From Phocoena phocoena (taxonomy: Eukaryota; Chordata; Mammalia; Artiodactyla; Phocoenidae), in NCBI RefSeq assembly GCF_963924675.1, contig NC_089234.1, positions 65,560,088 through 65,624,087 on the forward strand: 64,000 nt of DNA. Direction: 5' to 3'. The notes beneath the pieces are model-generated. The model made no database searches, had not been told where the DNA came from, and worked only from the letters and a program-made list of their open reading frames with translations. Positions 1 to 10,938 of the stretch are shown here, in pieces. The position numbers were made by a program, and so were the translations under genes. How positions within the stretch are numbered: position 1 is the stretch's first letter; each line of letters begins with the position of its first letter.

Positions 1-127
1 CCGGGAAGATCCCACATGCTGCAGAGCGGCTGGGCCCGTGAGCTATGGCCGCTGAGCCTGCGCGTCCCCGCAATGGGAGAGGCCACAGCGGTGAGAGGCC
101 CGCATACCGCAAAAAAAAAAAAAAAAA
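1..127 (+). mobile_element. CHR-type SINE, left end cut by the window
   Basis: The 3' part of a cetacean CHR SINE, from CCGGGAAGATCCCACATGC to the A-run at 111-127. It lacks about 12 bases present in the other copies in the GGAGCCTGTGCT segment. The tRNA-derived head lies outside the window. Confidence 0.9.
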
Positions 128-352
128 GGAGGCAGTGCAGCTTTGGGGCTCGGAGAGCAAGCTCTGGAGTCTCAGTTACCAGCCTGCCACTTATTAGCTG
201 TTTGACCTCAGTTTCCTCATCAGTGAAATCAGGACAGGATAATGATAGTTCCTGCCTCACAGGGCTGCTGTGGGGATTAAATGAGACGATGCATACAAAA
301 TGCTTAGCACAGTGCCCAGATGAGTAAGCACTCAATGGATATTATTATTCTG
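128..352 (+). repeat. MIR SINE
   Basis: A degraded MIR: a TGCCACTTATTAGCTGT core, a CAGTTTCCTCATC segment, a GGATTAAATGAGA segment and a 3' AAGCACTCAATGGATATTATTATT end. The CHR SINE sits directly against its 5' side. Confidence 0.8.
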
Positions 353-1294
353 CATATTCTGAATAAGGTTGGTAGAGAAAGTCCAGGACTGGCTTAGAAT
401 TTGGCAGTATAAAATAGACAAGATACTTTGAAGTTGACAAGGTATTGACCCCAAGGCCACTTGTGTTTAATAAATCTACACTCCAAAGTTCAGAACAGTT
501 GATTCTACCTGGGATGTCAAATGATTAGAGTGAATTTGTTTAAGGTGTCCCCCTCTCTGATCAATGATTGTATAACATGATGGATGGTATACTGTGTGTA
601 AACCTTGTTTTCTTGAAATGTAGGTAGATTATGGATTTGAGATAGCTTTGTCAATTTGTTTTTCCTTCTGAATTACCACTAACTGGCTACTTAATTATAC
701 TCACTTTGTATTTTCTTGAAAGCATTAAAAAATTTCACGCCCACTCTGATCCAAGCAACCATATGTCCATAGTATGAATAAAGCACACCCACAGCTGATG
801 TTTAAGCTAATGAAATGAGAAATGTATTACATGTCGGCTTTGAATAGTTCATTTATACTGTTAGAGTGAAAAAAGTAGTAGTTTCCATCTGTACTTCAGA
901 AATTAAACATTGCCTTCTCAAAGATTTTATTTTAATTGGAACTAATATTAGTTTATTAGTAAGAGGCCCCTAAAGGAGTTAAATTGAAATCATGTTGCAA
1001 TAATGAAAAGGCTATGATGTATTTTCCTTAAAATACACCAAATCTTTCTCACATTATCTCACATGGCAGTGAAAACTGGACCTTTACGTGATTTGATGCT
1101 TGTCTCTCTTTTTTTGGCCAAGATCTACATAGGAAGATGATAGGAGCAGTTTCAAATTGTAGAGGCAGTTAGTAACAAACTGAAGATGTAGATAGAAAGA
1201 GTTAAATTATTATTGTATGGAACACTTGTTTGGTGGATGAGAAAAACCTTTTTATAGTGGGGAAGACTATGAAAAGAGTTTTGTCAGTGGTAGG
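353..1294. other. Intronic sequence without recognised features
   Basis: AT-rich single-copy-looking sequence. I recognise no gene, no RNA gene and no confidently assignable repeat here. Confidence 0.6.
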
Positions 1295-1304
1295 CCACCA
1301 GAAG

Positions 1305-1532
1305 GTTTGTTTTGTTTTGTTTTGTTTTGGGGTTTTTTTTTGCGGTACGCGGGCCTCTCACTGCTGTGGCCTCTCTCGTTGCGGAGCACAGGCTCCGGAA
1401 GCGCAGGCTCAGGGGCCATGGCTTACGGGCCCAGCCGCTCCGCGGCATGTGGGATCTTCCAAGACCCGGGCATGAACCCGCGTCCCCTGCATCGGCAGGC
1501 GGACTCTCAACCACTGAGCCACCAGGGAAGCA
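1305..1532 (-). mobile_element. CHR-type SINE with 10-bp target duplication
   Basis: Reverse orientation: a (TTTTG)n/poly-T tail side, then GCGGTACGCGGGCCTCTCAC, ending CACCAGGGAAGC at the element head. It is flanked by perfect direct repeats CCACCAGAAG at 1295-1304 and 1533-1542. The body is close to the other copies, which suggests a recent insertion. Frames across it in both directions are element shadows. Confidence 0.93.
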
Positions 1533-1887
1533 CCACCAGAAGTTTTGAAACCACATCTCTTTTTATTTATCTATGTCTTTAGGGTTAATAGAGGATGTCA
1601 AAGTGATTAGGAGGCTTTCTGCCATGTTCTTTGGAGTAGAAGTTTTGTTGGGGGGTTTTCTGTTCACCCCAAGAAACTGAAGGAAATGTGAAATAACTGG
1701 ACACATTTCCGTAAGAGTTTCCTCCTTTCTCAACACTATAAAAAGTAAAGATTAACTCATTAAATATGTTGAATATTCTTATATGCCCACATAAGTATAT
1801 TTTTGGAGATTCCCTAGTATGAACAAAACCTAAATTACATTGAAATGCAAGATTAACATGTTAAATTTGTACCTACATTTTTGTGGG

Positions 1888-2560
1888 GTTTTTATATTTA
1901 TTCATTCATTAACTCATTCGATTACTTAATTCAATTACGTATCTACTATGTGCCAGGCTAGACACTTGGGATACCAACAGGAAAAAGTTTCAAGGAACCA
2001 GTGAACATTTTTGAACAGTGTAGTGATGTGACTCACTAATAAAACAACTTACTGAGAATCTGTTTTGTGACAGACACTGTTGTACTCACTGCTAAGAGTT
2101 GGCTTTGTCAATAAGATTATACTTACGATGAGTCTGAAGGATGAGAAGATCTTAGGCAGGAGGACACGGTGAGGGCTCAAGCAGGAGATAATGATGGCTA
2201 GAGGCAGTGGGGCTGCACTGGCAATGGATTCAAAATGTACTTATATGGTAGAGGAGATTTCACTTAGAGGACATTTGGATATAGAGGTTGAAAAAGAGTA
2301 GGAGGTAAAAGAAAACACCTGAGTTTTTTTCCTTGATGACTGGGCGTCAAGATAGAAAATATTACAAGAAAATTAGGCTTTCCAGGTAGAAAAGAACGTG
2401 TTTAGGTTTAGATAGGATGGATTTGAGGTGTTATGAAAGATTTGGGTAGAATTTCGCAGTAGACCATTTTGAATTTATAGCTCTGGAATTCAGGGAAAAG
2501 GTTAGATTAGAGATACACTTTGGGAGTCACATCTAAATTAGTGGGAATTGTGGTTCAGGA
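1888..2560 (+). repeat. Old interspersed repeat, family not assigned
   Basis: It opens with ATTCATTCATTAACTCATTCG and CTACTATGTGCCAGGC, then a purine-rich non-coding body that resembles the blocks at 24880-25320, 26475-27080 and 27985-28520. The pattern is a common degraded eutherian repeat, but I cannot name the family with confidence. Confidence 0.4.
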
Positions 2561-2639
2561 GTGTTTCTCCTATGCAAAGTGGTGTGAGTTAGCTTTCTCC
2601 TTGCCTTTGTTACTCTGTTCACTGAAAGTGAGACAATGA

Positions 2640-2875
2640 TTTCATGAAATCTCACTACTGAATAATATTATCCAGTAGAAGTTTTGGTACGACAGAAACA
2701 TTCCATCTTGCCACTCTCAAAACAGAATTCAATAGCCATAGGTGTATACTGAGCACTTGAAATGTGGTAAATGTGATTGAGGAACTCAATTTCAAGTTAA
2801 ATTTTAATGAATTTAATGTGTCATAGTCATATGTGGCCCTATGTGGCCAGGTGCCCCTTTTTATTGGATGGTACA
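2640..2875 (+). repeat. Probable old non-autonomous DNA-transposon relic
   Basis: Contains TACTGAGCACTTGAAATGTGG and CATATGTGGCCCTATGTGGCCA, a pattern shared with the block at 27651-27970 (GAGCACTG... and CACCTGAAACTTGGCTAGTG). The element class is inferred from remembered consensus and the ends are not clear. Confidence 0.4.
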
Positions 2876-3232
2876 CCTAGAGAATGGACAGAGGAGAAAA
2901 GCACAGTGGATAATCCTGGTGGGTATAGTAACTAAGAATTAGGGTATAGGTGATACATTTTAGTAGGTGGAGGAAAGATGAGACTAGATAAAATATGGGT
3001 ACCTATGTATATTGCCAACATTTCCCCACATCAAGAACATGGCAGGTAGGATTGCAAGACATGGTGTGCCATACATGCAGATAGAGATTTGGATGTAGGA
3101 AAAAATAATATTTATTAATATTTTTGTGTTAGATAAAGCACTATATCTTCCAGGTTTGGAATCATTGCTCTAAAAATCAATTGCTTTTATCCTGCATATT
3201 CACATGGGGAAGAAACTTATTCAATATGATAT
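2876..3232. other. Intronic sequence without recognised features
   Basis: I see nothing assignable between the two old repeats. Confidence 0.5.
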
Positions 3233-3420
3233 GGTATAGTAGTTAAAAGACATATTAGCAGAATGACTCTGTGAAAGATTCTTGATTTCTCTGTGTCTTT
3301 GTCATTCAACTAAGTATGAAGCCCAGGTTAATACTGGGGTTGTTTTAAGATTTAAATCACAGCAAACACTTAGAAAACTGCCTTGAATCTACTGAAGAGT
3401 TAATGAATGTTGTTATCATT
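3233..3420 (+). repeat. MIR SINE, degraded
   Basis: GGTATAGTAGTTAAAAGAC, then TCTCTGTGTCTTTGTCATTCA, a GATTTAAATCACAGCAAACACTTAG segment and a 3' TTAATGAATGTTGTTATCATT. The order of segments matches MIR with many substitutions. Confidence 0.6.
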
Positions 3421-4067
3421 AACCTTAAAAGTAAAGTCAGAAAAATGTTTTTAATTGAGACTATTTTGAAATCTTAATAAAAAAAGGGCATTCTATGGAT
3501 CGGCCTTCCTGATTGATATATCCCTAAACTCATTCAATGTTGTGTTATTTTACATAGAAACGTTTTGCATATAAGATCACCAGTTTCTTTGCATTAATGT
3601 TTTTGATGATGAGGAAATATTTTATCAATAGAAAGTTTACAGTAGTTTTATTATTTCTATGAGATAGAATTAGTGTCTTTAGTTAATTTTCTTCTATTTA
3701 GCAACTCAAATGTTTTTTTCTTTAAATATTTTTATGTTTACAATTTCAACTATTATTCACACCAATTCTTTTTTGTCATTTCTTTGAGCTTACACTGGAT
3801 CGGATGAAAAATAATTATATGGTTCCAGCCTTGGTAAAAGCAAAAATGCTATAAAGGAGAAAGATAATCTTTTAAAACATTTCCATAACGATGCCTTTCT
3901 TGTCTTTGGTTACCTTTGTATTTCAGAGATTCAAGATTATCCTGCCAAAATGTTTTGTCTCCCTACATTTAAAAAATAATTGAAATTTTATTAACCAAGT
4001 ATTTGTTTAAAAATATGATTCTCCATTTCCTGGAAACTCCAGAAATCTGAAAATACAAATAGGACAA
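3421..4067. other. Intronic sequence just upstream of the CTNNA3 exon
   Basis: AT-rich; no repeat or gene recognised until the polypyrimidine tract. Confidence 0.55.
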
Positions 4068-4094
4068 TTTTCTCTTTCTTATTCATTTTAACAG
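4068..4094 (+). promoter_or_regulatory. CTNNA3: Splice acceptor of the CTNNA3 exon
   Basis: A pyrimidine-rich tract (TTTTCTCTTTCTTATTCATT) runs into TTTAACAG, with the AG at 4093-4094. The intron interrupts a codon after its first base (phase 1), because the first complete codon of the exon is ATT at 4097. A V codon split as G|TA would fit the family. The branch point is not certain from sequence alone. Confidence 0.88.
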
Positions 4095-4246
4095 TAATTC
4101 CGGAATTTGTAACACAAGTGAATGTTGCCTTGGAAGCCTTAAGTAAAAACTCTTTGGACGTGTTTGATGATGATCAGTTTGTGGACATCTCAAAAAAGAT
4201 CTATGATACAATTCATGATATTAGATGTTCAGTCATGATGATTCGG
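4095..4246 (+). CDS. CTNNA3: Internal coding exon of alpha-T-catenin (CTNNA3)
   Basis: Alpha-T-catenin links cadherin-beta-catenin complexes to F-actin at adherens junctions, notably in heart and testis. The exon is 152 bp: two bases that complete a split codon, then 50 codons from ATT (4097) to CGG (4244-4246), followed by a GTAAGT donor. The peptide begins IPEFVTQVNVALEALSKNS and contains FVDISKKIYDTIHDIR, then CSVMMIR. From memory, CTNNA1 and CTNNA2 have a clearly different version here (FIDASRLVYDG, then IRKAVLMIR), so the paralogue call is CTNNA3. By alignment with alpha-catenins the segment lies near residues 585-637 of about 895, at the end of the M region before the linker to the C-terminal actin-binding domain. 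The frame is open and intact. Translation past 4246 runs into intron. I have not assigned an exon number. No other CTNNA3 exon is visible in the window. Confidence 0.93.
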
Positions 4247-4252
4247 GTAAGT
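4247..4252 (+). promoter_or_regulatory. CTNNA3: Splice donor of the CTNNA3 exon
   Basis: CGG|GTAAGT is a full consensus 5' splice site directly after an arginine codon, so the next intron is phase 0. In alpha-catenins the next residues are a TPEEL-type motif, which must be encoded by an exon outside this window. Confidence 0.9.
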
Positions 4253-4896
4253 TTGCTTTACCTTCTGTTGAATTATTGTAACACTTTTCACCATCTGGTA
4301 TGCCTGGAATGATTGCAAGAAATGTTTTATTTCTATGCCGTAACATCAGTGCTGAAATCCATTAGAACTTTAGAAATTCATATGTATCCCCAAAATCAGA
4401 TCTACTGTCAAAAACAACACTTTTACTTATGTTTATGGTTGTAACTTATGCAAACGAGCACATTTAACTGCCACATGTGCAGAAATGATAGAAATCATTG
4501 TGTGCAGGGTTTGCTGAAGTGTCACATAGCATATCAAAAGCCAAAGAACAATACATAAAGTAATTTACTTTCTTTTCTTGAGCAGAAAGGAGAGGATCTT
4601 ACTCATCACTACTGAAATTTATAGAAAAATATGTTTAAAACAAGGTATTTCTATGGCTGAACGCTCTCATACTAGATCATAGAATTGGAGTGTTCTGTAA
4701 GGAATCTCACTTGTAACTGCTAGAAACAAGAAATGGTTGAGAGTTGTCTATTTGGGAGAATATATACCATCTTCCTGAGTGTGAAAGTGAGTCGTTTGTT
4801 GTGGGCACACCGCATATACACAGACCAAGATTATTTGTTTTTACTCAAAATGTTAATGTGGGATATTTTTTTAATGCTATTAAAAATAAAAAAAAA
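4253..4896. other. Intronic sequence just downstream of the CTNNA3 exon
   Basis: No repeat, RNA gene or second exon recognised. Confidence 0.55.
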
Positions 4897-5109
4897 GGGC
4901 TTCCCTGGTGGTGCAGTGGTTGAGAGTCCGCCTGCCGATGCAGGGGACGCAGGTTCGTGCCCCGGTCCGGGAAGATTCCACATGCCGGCGAGCGGCTGGG
5001 CCCGTGAGCCATGGCCGCTGAGCCTGCGCGTCCGGAGCCTGTGCTCCGCAACGGGAGAGGCCACAACAGTGAGAGGCCCGCGTACCGCAAAAAAACAAAA
5101 ACAAAAAAA
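4897..5109 (+). mobile_element. CHR-type SINE
   Basis: Complete forward copy from GGGCTTCCCTGGTGGTGCAG through the tRNA-like B-box region (GGTTCGTGCCCC), the CCGGGAAGATTCCACATGCC middle and GAGAGGCCCGCGTACCGC, to an A-rich tail. It inserted into an A-rich site, so a target duplication cannot be defined. It lies about 650 bp downstream of the CTNNA3 exon. Confidence 0.92.
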
Positions 5110-6484
5110 TAGTAGAAGTGCTTGGGAAAATGCACATGTAAATATATGGAGATAGATTATTTTAGGATTGGTTCACCTGGAGGCAGAGTCAAATATTTGT
5201 GTTAACATTAGTCTGTTTAGGAAAAAGTGAGACAGAGAACCAACAAGTGGCGATTATGAGTCACTGCAGACAACTTGGGTTTGAGCCTGGGCAACTCTAG
5301 CAGGGTACTGTAGAGCACACCTCAGAATTATTTTACCTTAGGGAAACAAAATCCAGCTTATCCACCTATTCACCCTTGGTTAAAGGCCACCTCTCTTCAG
5401 AGGTGTTACCAGAGCCTCCTGCAGGGCCAATCAAGCTCTTGTGGCCAAAATCCACCCTGAGGCAGAGTAAAGGAAAGAAGAATCAGTAAGGCTGGTGAGT
5501 GCAGTTTGTAAGTATGAGTAGAGTTCAATTTGAAGGCCTCTGGAATTAACTGTTAGTAAGACTGTGAGATGGAATTGGCTGTACTGAGGAGATAAGGATG
5601 GAGCCTCAGTAGTATCTGACAGGTCTGAATGTCATAGGTTACATGGAGCAGTTCATAAAAATGGAGCCAACTGAGGACCTTGTAGGGAAAAGGGCCAACA
5701 GAAGTCAAGGAGCCTCGCAGGGCAGATGGACGCTTATGGAAGAAATAGTAAGAGAAAGTCTAGAGGTGTCAAGACACGGGATCTAGCACTTCAGAGCTTG
5801 GGAAAACCTGCCAGCAAGCCAGTTATACAGGGAGAAACCTCAACATGTATTTATGAACAGTCTAGAAGTATTTGTTCATATGTGACTGGGAACAGTGGTA
5901 CTGTACTAGTACTATGTCTGAACTGCAAAGTACCTTTGCCAAATAGTTTCTTCTCTAACAAAAGTTTTTATTCCTTACCTGTGTGGACTAGGTGACTAGT
6001 GGGCTAGTATTAATTCAGAGCTGGACAGGTGGAACCAGGAGGGAAACACTGAAAGTATGAAGAAGGCACATAAACTTCAGGAGGTAGCTTTACAAGAGTG
6101 AAAGCCCCACATTTCCAGTATCCCTTGGTGGATATTTGAGAAGATAAACCAGTGAAATAGCATAGGTGAACCAGGGCAGGGAATGCGTTTTGTTTTTTGT
6201 TTTGTTTTTTTCTGCAAAAGCTATCTAGGGACAAATGTTTTATAACCTCTCCCACTTGAATATTCTAGTATTTAAAATTTTTATTATTATCAAAATAGCT
6301 TACTTATAGCAAATTAAATAGTCTTGCCATTATTTCTATATATCCCTCATTTGCAGTAGTCCTGTTTAGGGCAGGAGAACAATTTACTGTAATTCTTAAC
6401 AGCCTTAGAGGGCAGTAATTTTTCCCTATAGCCATGTCTTTTTCAAGGTAAATGCTTCAGTTTCTTTTAACTGTTCCTCATAGA
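5110..6484. other. Intronic sequence without recognised features
   Basis: Mostly unrecognised sequence. 5460-5760 is purine-rich and loosely resembles old repeat. An 89-codon open frame at 5726-5995 matches no family I know and has no splice context, so I do not call it a gene. Confidence 0.45.
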
Positions 6485-6491
6485 AATAATT

Positions 6492-6714
6492 GTGTTTTTT
6501 GTTTTGTTTTGTTTTGTTTTTTGCGGTACACAGGCCTCTCACTGTTGTGGTCTCTCCCATTGCGGAGCACAGGCTCCGGACGCGCAGGCCCAGCGGCCAT
6601 GGCTCACGGGCCCAGCCGCTCCGTGGCATGTGGGATCTTCCCATACCGGGGCACGAACCCGTGTCCCCTGCATCAGCAGGTGGACTCTCAACCACTGCGC
6701 CACCGGGGAAGCCC
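6492..6714 (-). mobile_element. CHR-type SINE
   Basis: Reverse copy: poly-T/(TTTTG)n tail, GCGGTACACAGGCCTCTCAC, and the element head ending CACCGGGGAAGCCC. A short direct repeat AATAATT occurs at 6485-6491 and 6715-6721, consistent with a target duplication that has partly decayed. Confidence 0.9.
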
Positions 6715-6721
6715 AATAATT

Positions 6722-8131
6722 TAGTATTTTGTGTTCTTTATTAGTCCTTATTTAACTTTTCAACAGACTTCTCAAATGAGACTATCAAAAAGCATACTCT
6801 AATTAGAGCCAGTCCGTTGTCAAATAAAGTGGAAGATGTATTCTTACATTACGGCTATTAATACAGCCAACTACTGTTAGCCTAATTTTTCCCCTCTTAA
6901 ACACCATGATTATTGGATAGACAATAACATTTTTGTTTTTATTTATTATACTGTTGTTGCCTGTATATCCCTTCTCCATTTTGATTTGATGTGTTTGCTC
7001 TTGGCCCCAAATCCTAATGCTATTAAACCTGCATTATATTTCTAAATGATTCTTCATGTAATTTATCAGATTGTTTTTAATTTTGGTTGGTGACCATACC
7101 TAAATTAGTATTAATTAGAAATGTGAGATTATAATCTTAGTTCCTTCATCTAGATTACAGATAAAAATATTAAATTATATTGGCCCTTAATCCCTGCTAG
7201 ATAGCTCCAGTTAAGGGCATTAGTGTTAAGATCCCTTAGAATCTGATGTTCCAGCCAGCTGAGAACATACTGGTAAGTGTTCAGTTTGAAAGAATGTTTT
7301 TTTTGATTGTTGAGGTAAAGATACTCTTTCTTCAAACACATTTTATGGCCAAAAAAACCCAGATAAAAGCAGAGATCCTGTGCTTGAAATGATGAAGGAT
7401 AGTCTAGAGGCCCATTATCTCTGTCCCTACACCCCCAGTCTCCTAGACAGCTGCTAGGGGCACCTGTACAGCACTTCTGCAGGGATTCCTTGGATGATGG
7501 CCCAGAAACCTTTGTACTTAACTGCTAACTGGATTATAGTATGAAAAAAATAGAAGGGTAACTCAGGTGTAATTAATGAAAATCTTTTTTTTTTTTCTTT
7601 GAGGACTGTCCCTTTACCATAGAGGATAATAAAATTGATCTGGTATAATCTTCTCTTTCAAAGGTCAGATGTAATGCTGACCAGTATCCTGAACTTAGAA
7701 CTGCAAAACTTTATTTAGAGTATCTAAAGAGTGTCAACATTAAGGCAATACATGTATAATTATTCAAGTTCAGGTAAGGCTAAGCTGTGCTCTTGAGAAT
7801 GTGTGTGCGTGTTACTGAATCCAGTCTTGCACCTGAATTTTCATGAGTGTTTTTCAGTGCTCTTGAGATGATAAAATACTAACTTAAGATCGCAGCCTGA
7901 TATTTTATAGTTTTACAAAAAAATATGATTATACCGGTCTTTAATATTTATTTTGATGAATAACTGTGTTTGCCATTGTTTAGATTATTTTTTAAATTTC
8001 TGAGTCAAATACTGTGACATTTACTATCTCCACTGGATTCAGTGTACGGACAATTGAGTTTGTAGAATCTCATTCTTAACCTTGGAGAGTAGGAAGTATT
8101 AATATTTTTTATCTGTTTGGTGTTTAATATC
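6722..8131. other. Intronic sequence without recognised features
   Basis: AT-rich with a poly-T run near 7585. I see no gene and no assignable repeat. Confidence 0.5.
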
Positions 8132-8135
8132 TATA

Positions 8136-8615
8136 TGTAAATTTTACAGTGATTAGGAGCTGTATGGTCAGGCCACTTAAGATGGCTGTTCTCTTGCTCT
8201 CTGTACCTCCCCTCCCCGGCCAGTGCCTGCTTCACCTGTATCTTATGCATATGACTGACCTTCCTACATACTTGCCCCAGGCCCCAGCTAGTGATTGTTA
8301 TTATTAAAGGGGGCTGTGAAGAGCATTCCCCTCTGCTGGTTTCCCTGGTAACTAATGAGCCCATCTGAAATCAATTCCCCTATAATTGGCAAACTCCCCT
8401 TTCTCCGGGAGTGAAGATGGCTGCCATGTCCTGCCCGTCTTCTGAAGCACACGCTGGGGTGTCTCTCCAGGACCTTGCTTCAGACGCGTAAGCTCCCCCA
8501 TCCCTTAAACCACTGATGTCTCTGTTGCTGTCTCCCAGCTCTTTCTTCAGTCTTGAAGCTGGGCAAGCATAGGGCTTGTAGGCCTGTGCGGTTCAGCCCA
8601 GCAAGAACCCTAACA
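8136..8615 (+). mobile_element. Probable solo LTR of an endogenous retrovirus
   Basis: A GC-richer block of about 480 bp that stands out from AT-rich flanks. It begins TG, ends CCCTAACA, and contains GGCTGTTCTCTTGCTC, GCCAGTGCCTGCTTC, a CCCCTATAATTGG region and a terminal GGGCAAGCATAGGGCTTG segment that I associate with cetartiodactyl ERV LTRs. CTATA before and ATATA after could be a decayed 5-bp target duplication. No retroviral coding sequence adjoins it. The family name is not assigned. Confidence 0.5.
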
Positions 8616-8624
8616 ATATAATGG

Positions 8625-8790
8625 TTAAAACGAGAGCAAGTAACAAATCTCACTAAGCTTCAGTTTCCTCCTTTGTAAAATGAACTTGGTATTATACCTA
8701 CTTTAAAAGATTATTATGCTGACAAAATGAGCTAACAGAAATGAAGTACTTCGTAAATAGTAGTCTAATAAGAAGATAGCTTCTATTGCT
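8625..8790 (+). repeat. MIR SINE
   Basis: CTTCAGTTTCCTCCTTTGTA, then a TATTATACCTACTTTAAAAGATT segment and AAGTACTTCGTAAATAGTAG, following the MIR order with substitutions. Confidence 0.7.
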
Positions 8791-8799
8791 GTTACCACT

Positions 8800-10289
8800 G
8801 TGAATAGAACCAGTACTACTGAAGCTGCCTATGATTTTGTATATCTTGAAGAATGTTAGCTATAGAAGCTGTAGAAATATGCTCATGGAGCAACGTGAAG
8901 CTGAAACCCAAAAAGTAACTTGAAAGGGTGAAGTTCAAAGCATTTTTTTTCTCACGGTACCGTTTACATTGTATAAGAGGATAGCCATGTTTATCAGCAT
9001 TGGGTGTCTGAATTATAGTTGATTTAATGCAAATTTTGCTTTTGAACCCGTATTACTTTAAGCTCGCGTTATAATTCTGCGTATTGTTTTTCTTAACCTC
9101 TTGAAACATACAAGGAGGCTCAATGGCTCATCTTTTTGGTAAAAGGTGCTTAACCAGAAATAGAGGAAATTTGAAAAGGATGGCATAAGTGAATTGTGAG
9201 AGACTAGCATGGGTGGCCAGAAGTGAAATACTCTCAAAGAGAGGAAAAGATTCAGCAAAAATTCATCCTGTAACAGGTGTTCAGAATGTAGACTTTCATA
9301 TATTTTCTTTGTGCATTTTCACATGTGAGTTATCAAAAGTTCTCTGAGAATACAGAGAACTTTCCAAAGACGAATGTGAAGATTTTCAGGACCATCATAA
9401 ATTTAGATTTTCTGTGTTAGTTTTCTAACTTTATGTTTCAGGGAAGAGGAACATATTTTGGATATCTCACTTGATGGAAATTAATTTTTGAAAAAACAAA
9501 GAAAAATAAAATAAATTAAAAAAACATTTACATGTCCCAGTTTACGTGGACCATCTTTACCTGAATCATTTAAATGGATTCTAGAATTGAAACATAGTTT
9601 AATATACAACTTCAGCTTATATAGCCAGAAAAACCTTTTGTGTCCAGTTCTACTGTGTGTATAGAAGTGGGCAGATTTATAGCTTTTACTGGAATAATAT
9701 ATAATTTTTGAAATTTAAATTACTTGCACTGTCATGATTTCTTTGAACTTCTTTCATTGTCCACCATAGTGTCTTTTCTTCGTGACCTCAAAAATTTTTT
9801 TTCTTTATATGTCTTCTGGACTGAGCTGCTGTTTTTCTCTTTGAAGTCTCACTCACACTGCCAGAGAGAACGGCTATGGTGGTGTCAGTTAGAAGCTAAC
9901 CAGTGTCGAATATTATCTTGTACAATTAGAACTCTGTGTAATGCAACTTGGAAATGAAGAAATAGTGAAAAAAATACTGTGTAAAATCAAGACGTGCGTT
10001 GAAGTCCCTGTTTTACATTACCACTTACATTGTTATTTTACATGATATCATTAGTTTCTTCGCTGTGGAGGGAAATGAAAGCATACCATTAAATTACTAC
10101 TTTTACCTAGTAAAGTAGCTTTAAAATTGTACTTAAAATGAAAGACAAAACACTGTTCCTTAAGATTAGGAACAAAGTGAGAATGTCCATTTTCCAAAGC
10201 AATGCAATGTTATGGATGTTCTGGCCGGAACAGTAAATCAATAATCATAATAATATTAATAATAATAATATAATAAAAAGTATATTGGT
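8800..10289. other. Intronic sequence, one simple repeat
   Basis: No gene seen. An AAT/ATA-rich run lies at about 10236-10276, possibly the relic of an A-rich tail or a microsatellite. The rest is unrecognised. Confidence 0.5.
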
Positions 10290-10512
10290 TACAAAGGAAA
10301 AAGTGAAACTGTCTAGATTGGTAAATTATATTCTCAACTACATTGAAAATCCTAAAAAATAAATTTATAACAACAAAAAAACCCATTCTAGTAGAACTGA
10401 TAAATAAGTTTAGATCACAGAATACAGGATCACAGAATACAAGGTCAGTATACAAAAAACAATTTTATAATGGGAGCAAGGGTAAAATTAATGAAATAAG
10501 AAGAGTACAGCA

Positions 10513-10634
10513 GGGACTTCCCTGGTCCTCCAGTGGTTAAGACTCGGCGCTTCCACTGCAGGGGGTTTAGGTTCGATCCCTGGTCAGGGAACTAGGATCC
10601 TGCATGCCACAGGGTACAGCCAAAAAAAAAAAAA
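10513..10634 (+). mobile_element. Short CHR-type SINE (about 120 bp)
   Basis: GGGACTTCCCTGG, a CAGTGGTTAAGACT A-box side, GGTTCGATCCCTGG as B box, CATGCCACAGGGTACAGCC, then a poly-A tail. It lacks the 3' GAGAGGCCC module of the common form. AGTACAG at 10504-10510 and 10640-10646 is the likely target duplication, the longer forms differing by one base. Confidence 0.88.
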
Positions 10635-10938
10635 GGAAAAGTACAGTAGAGAAATACAGTGAAACTCAAAGTATCTTTTTCTGTATAGTAGTAGCAACTA
10701 GAAAATATATCTTTTAAAAGTACAGTATATTTCAGCATTAAAAATAAAATAAACAGTGATAAATTTAACAAAGACATACATGATCTAAACCCCAAAAATT
10801 ATAAAAATTTCAATTTTACAAATATTCAAAAATATTACTAAGAAAAACGAAAATCACTTAAATATTTGGAGTTTATCATATTTCTGGACTGGGAGACTCA
10901 GTATTGCTAAAGGTGTCAGTTTTCCCCAAATTGATTTT

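Larger units (their letters stand above)
1..4094 (+). other. CTNNA3: 3' part of the CTNNA3 intron upstream of the exon
   Basis: All sequence left of the acceptor is read as intron because the exon begins mid-codon and requires an upstream exon beyond the window. It carries two CHR SINEs, two MIR copies and unassigned old repeats, listed separately. I see no alternative exon with paired splice sites and an open frame. Confidence 0.85.

Noticed and set aside
4733..5155. A 140-codon + strand open frame and similar frames elsewhere containing a GFPGGAVVESPPADAGD-type peptide
   Set aside because: The same peptide recurs at every forward CHR SINE and on the opposite strand of every reverse one. 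It is a translation of the SINE, not a conserved gene family.
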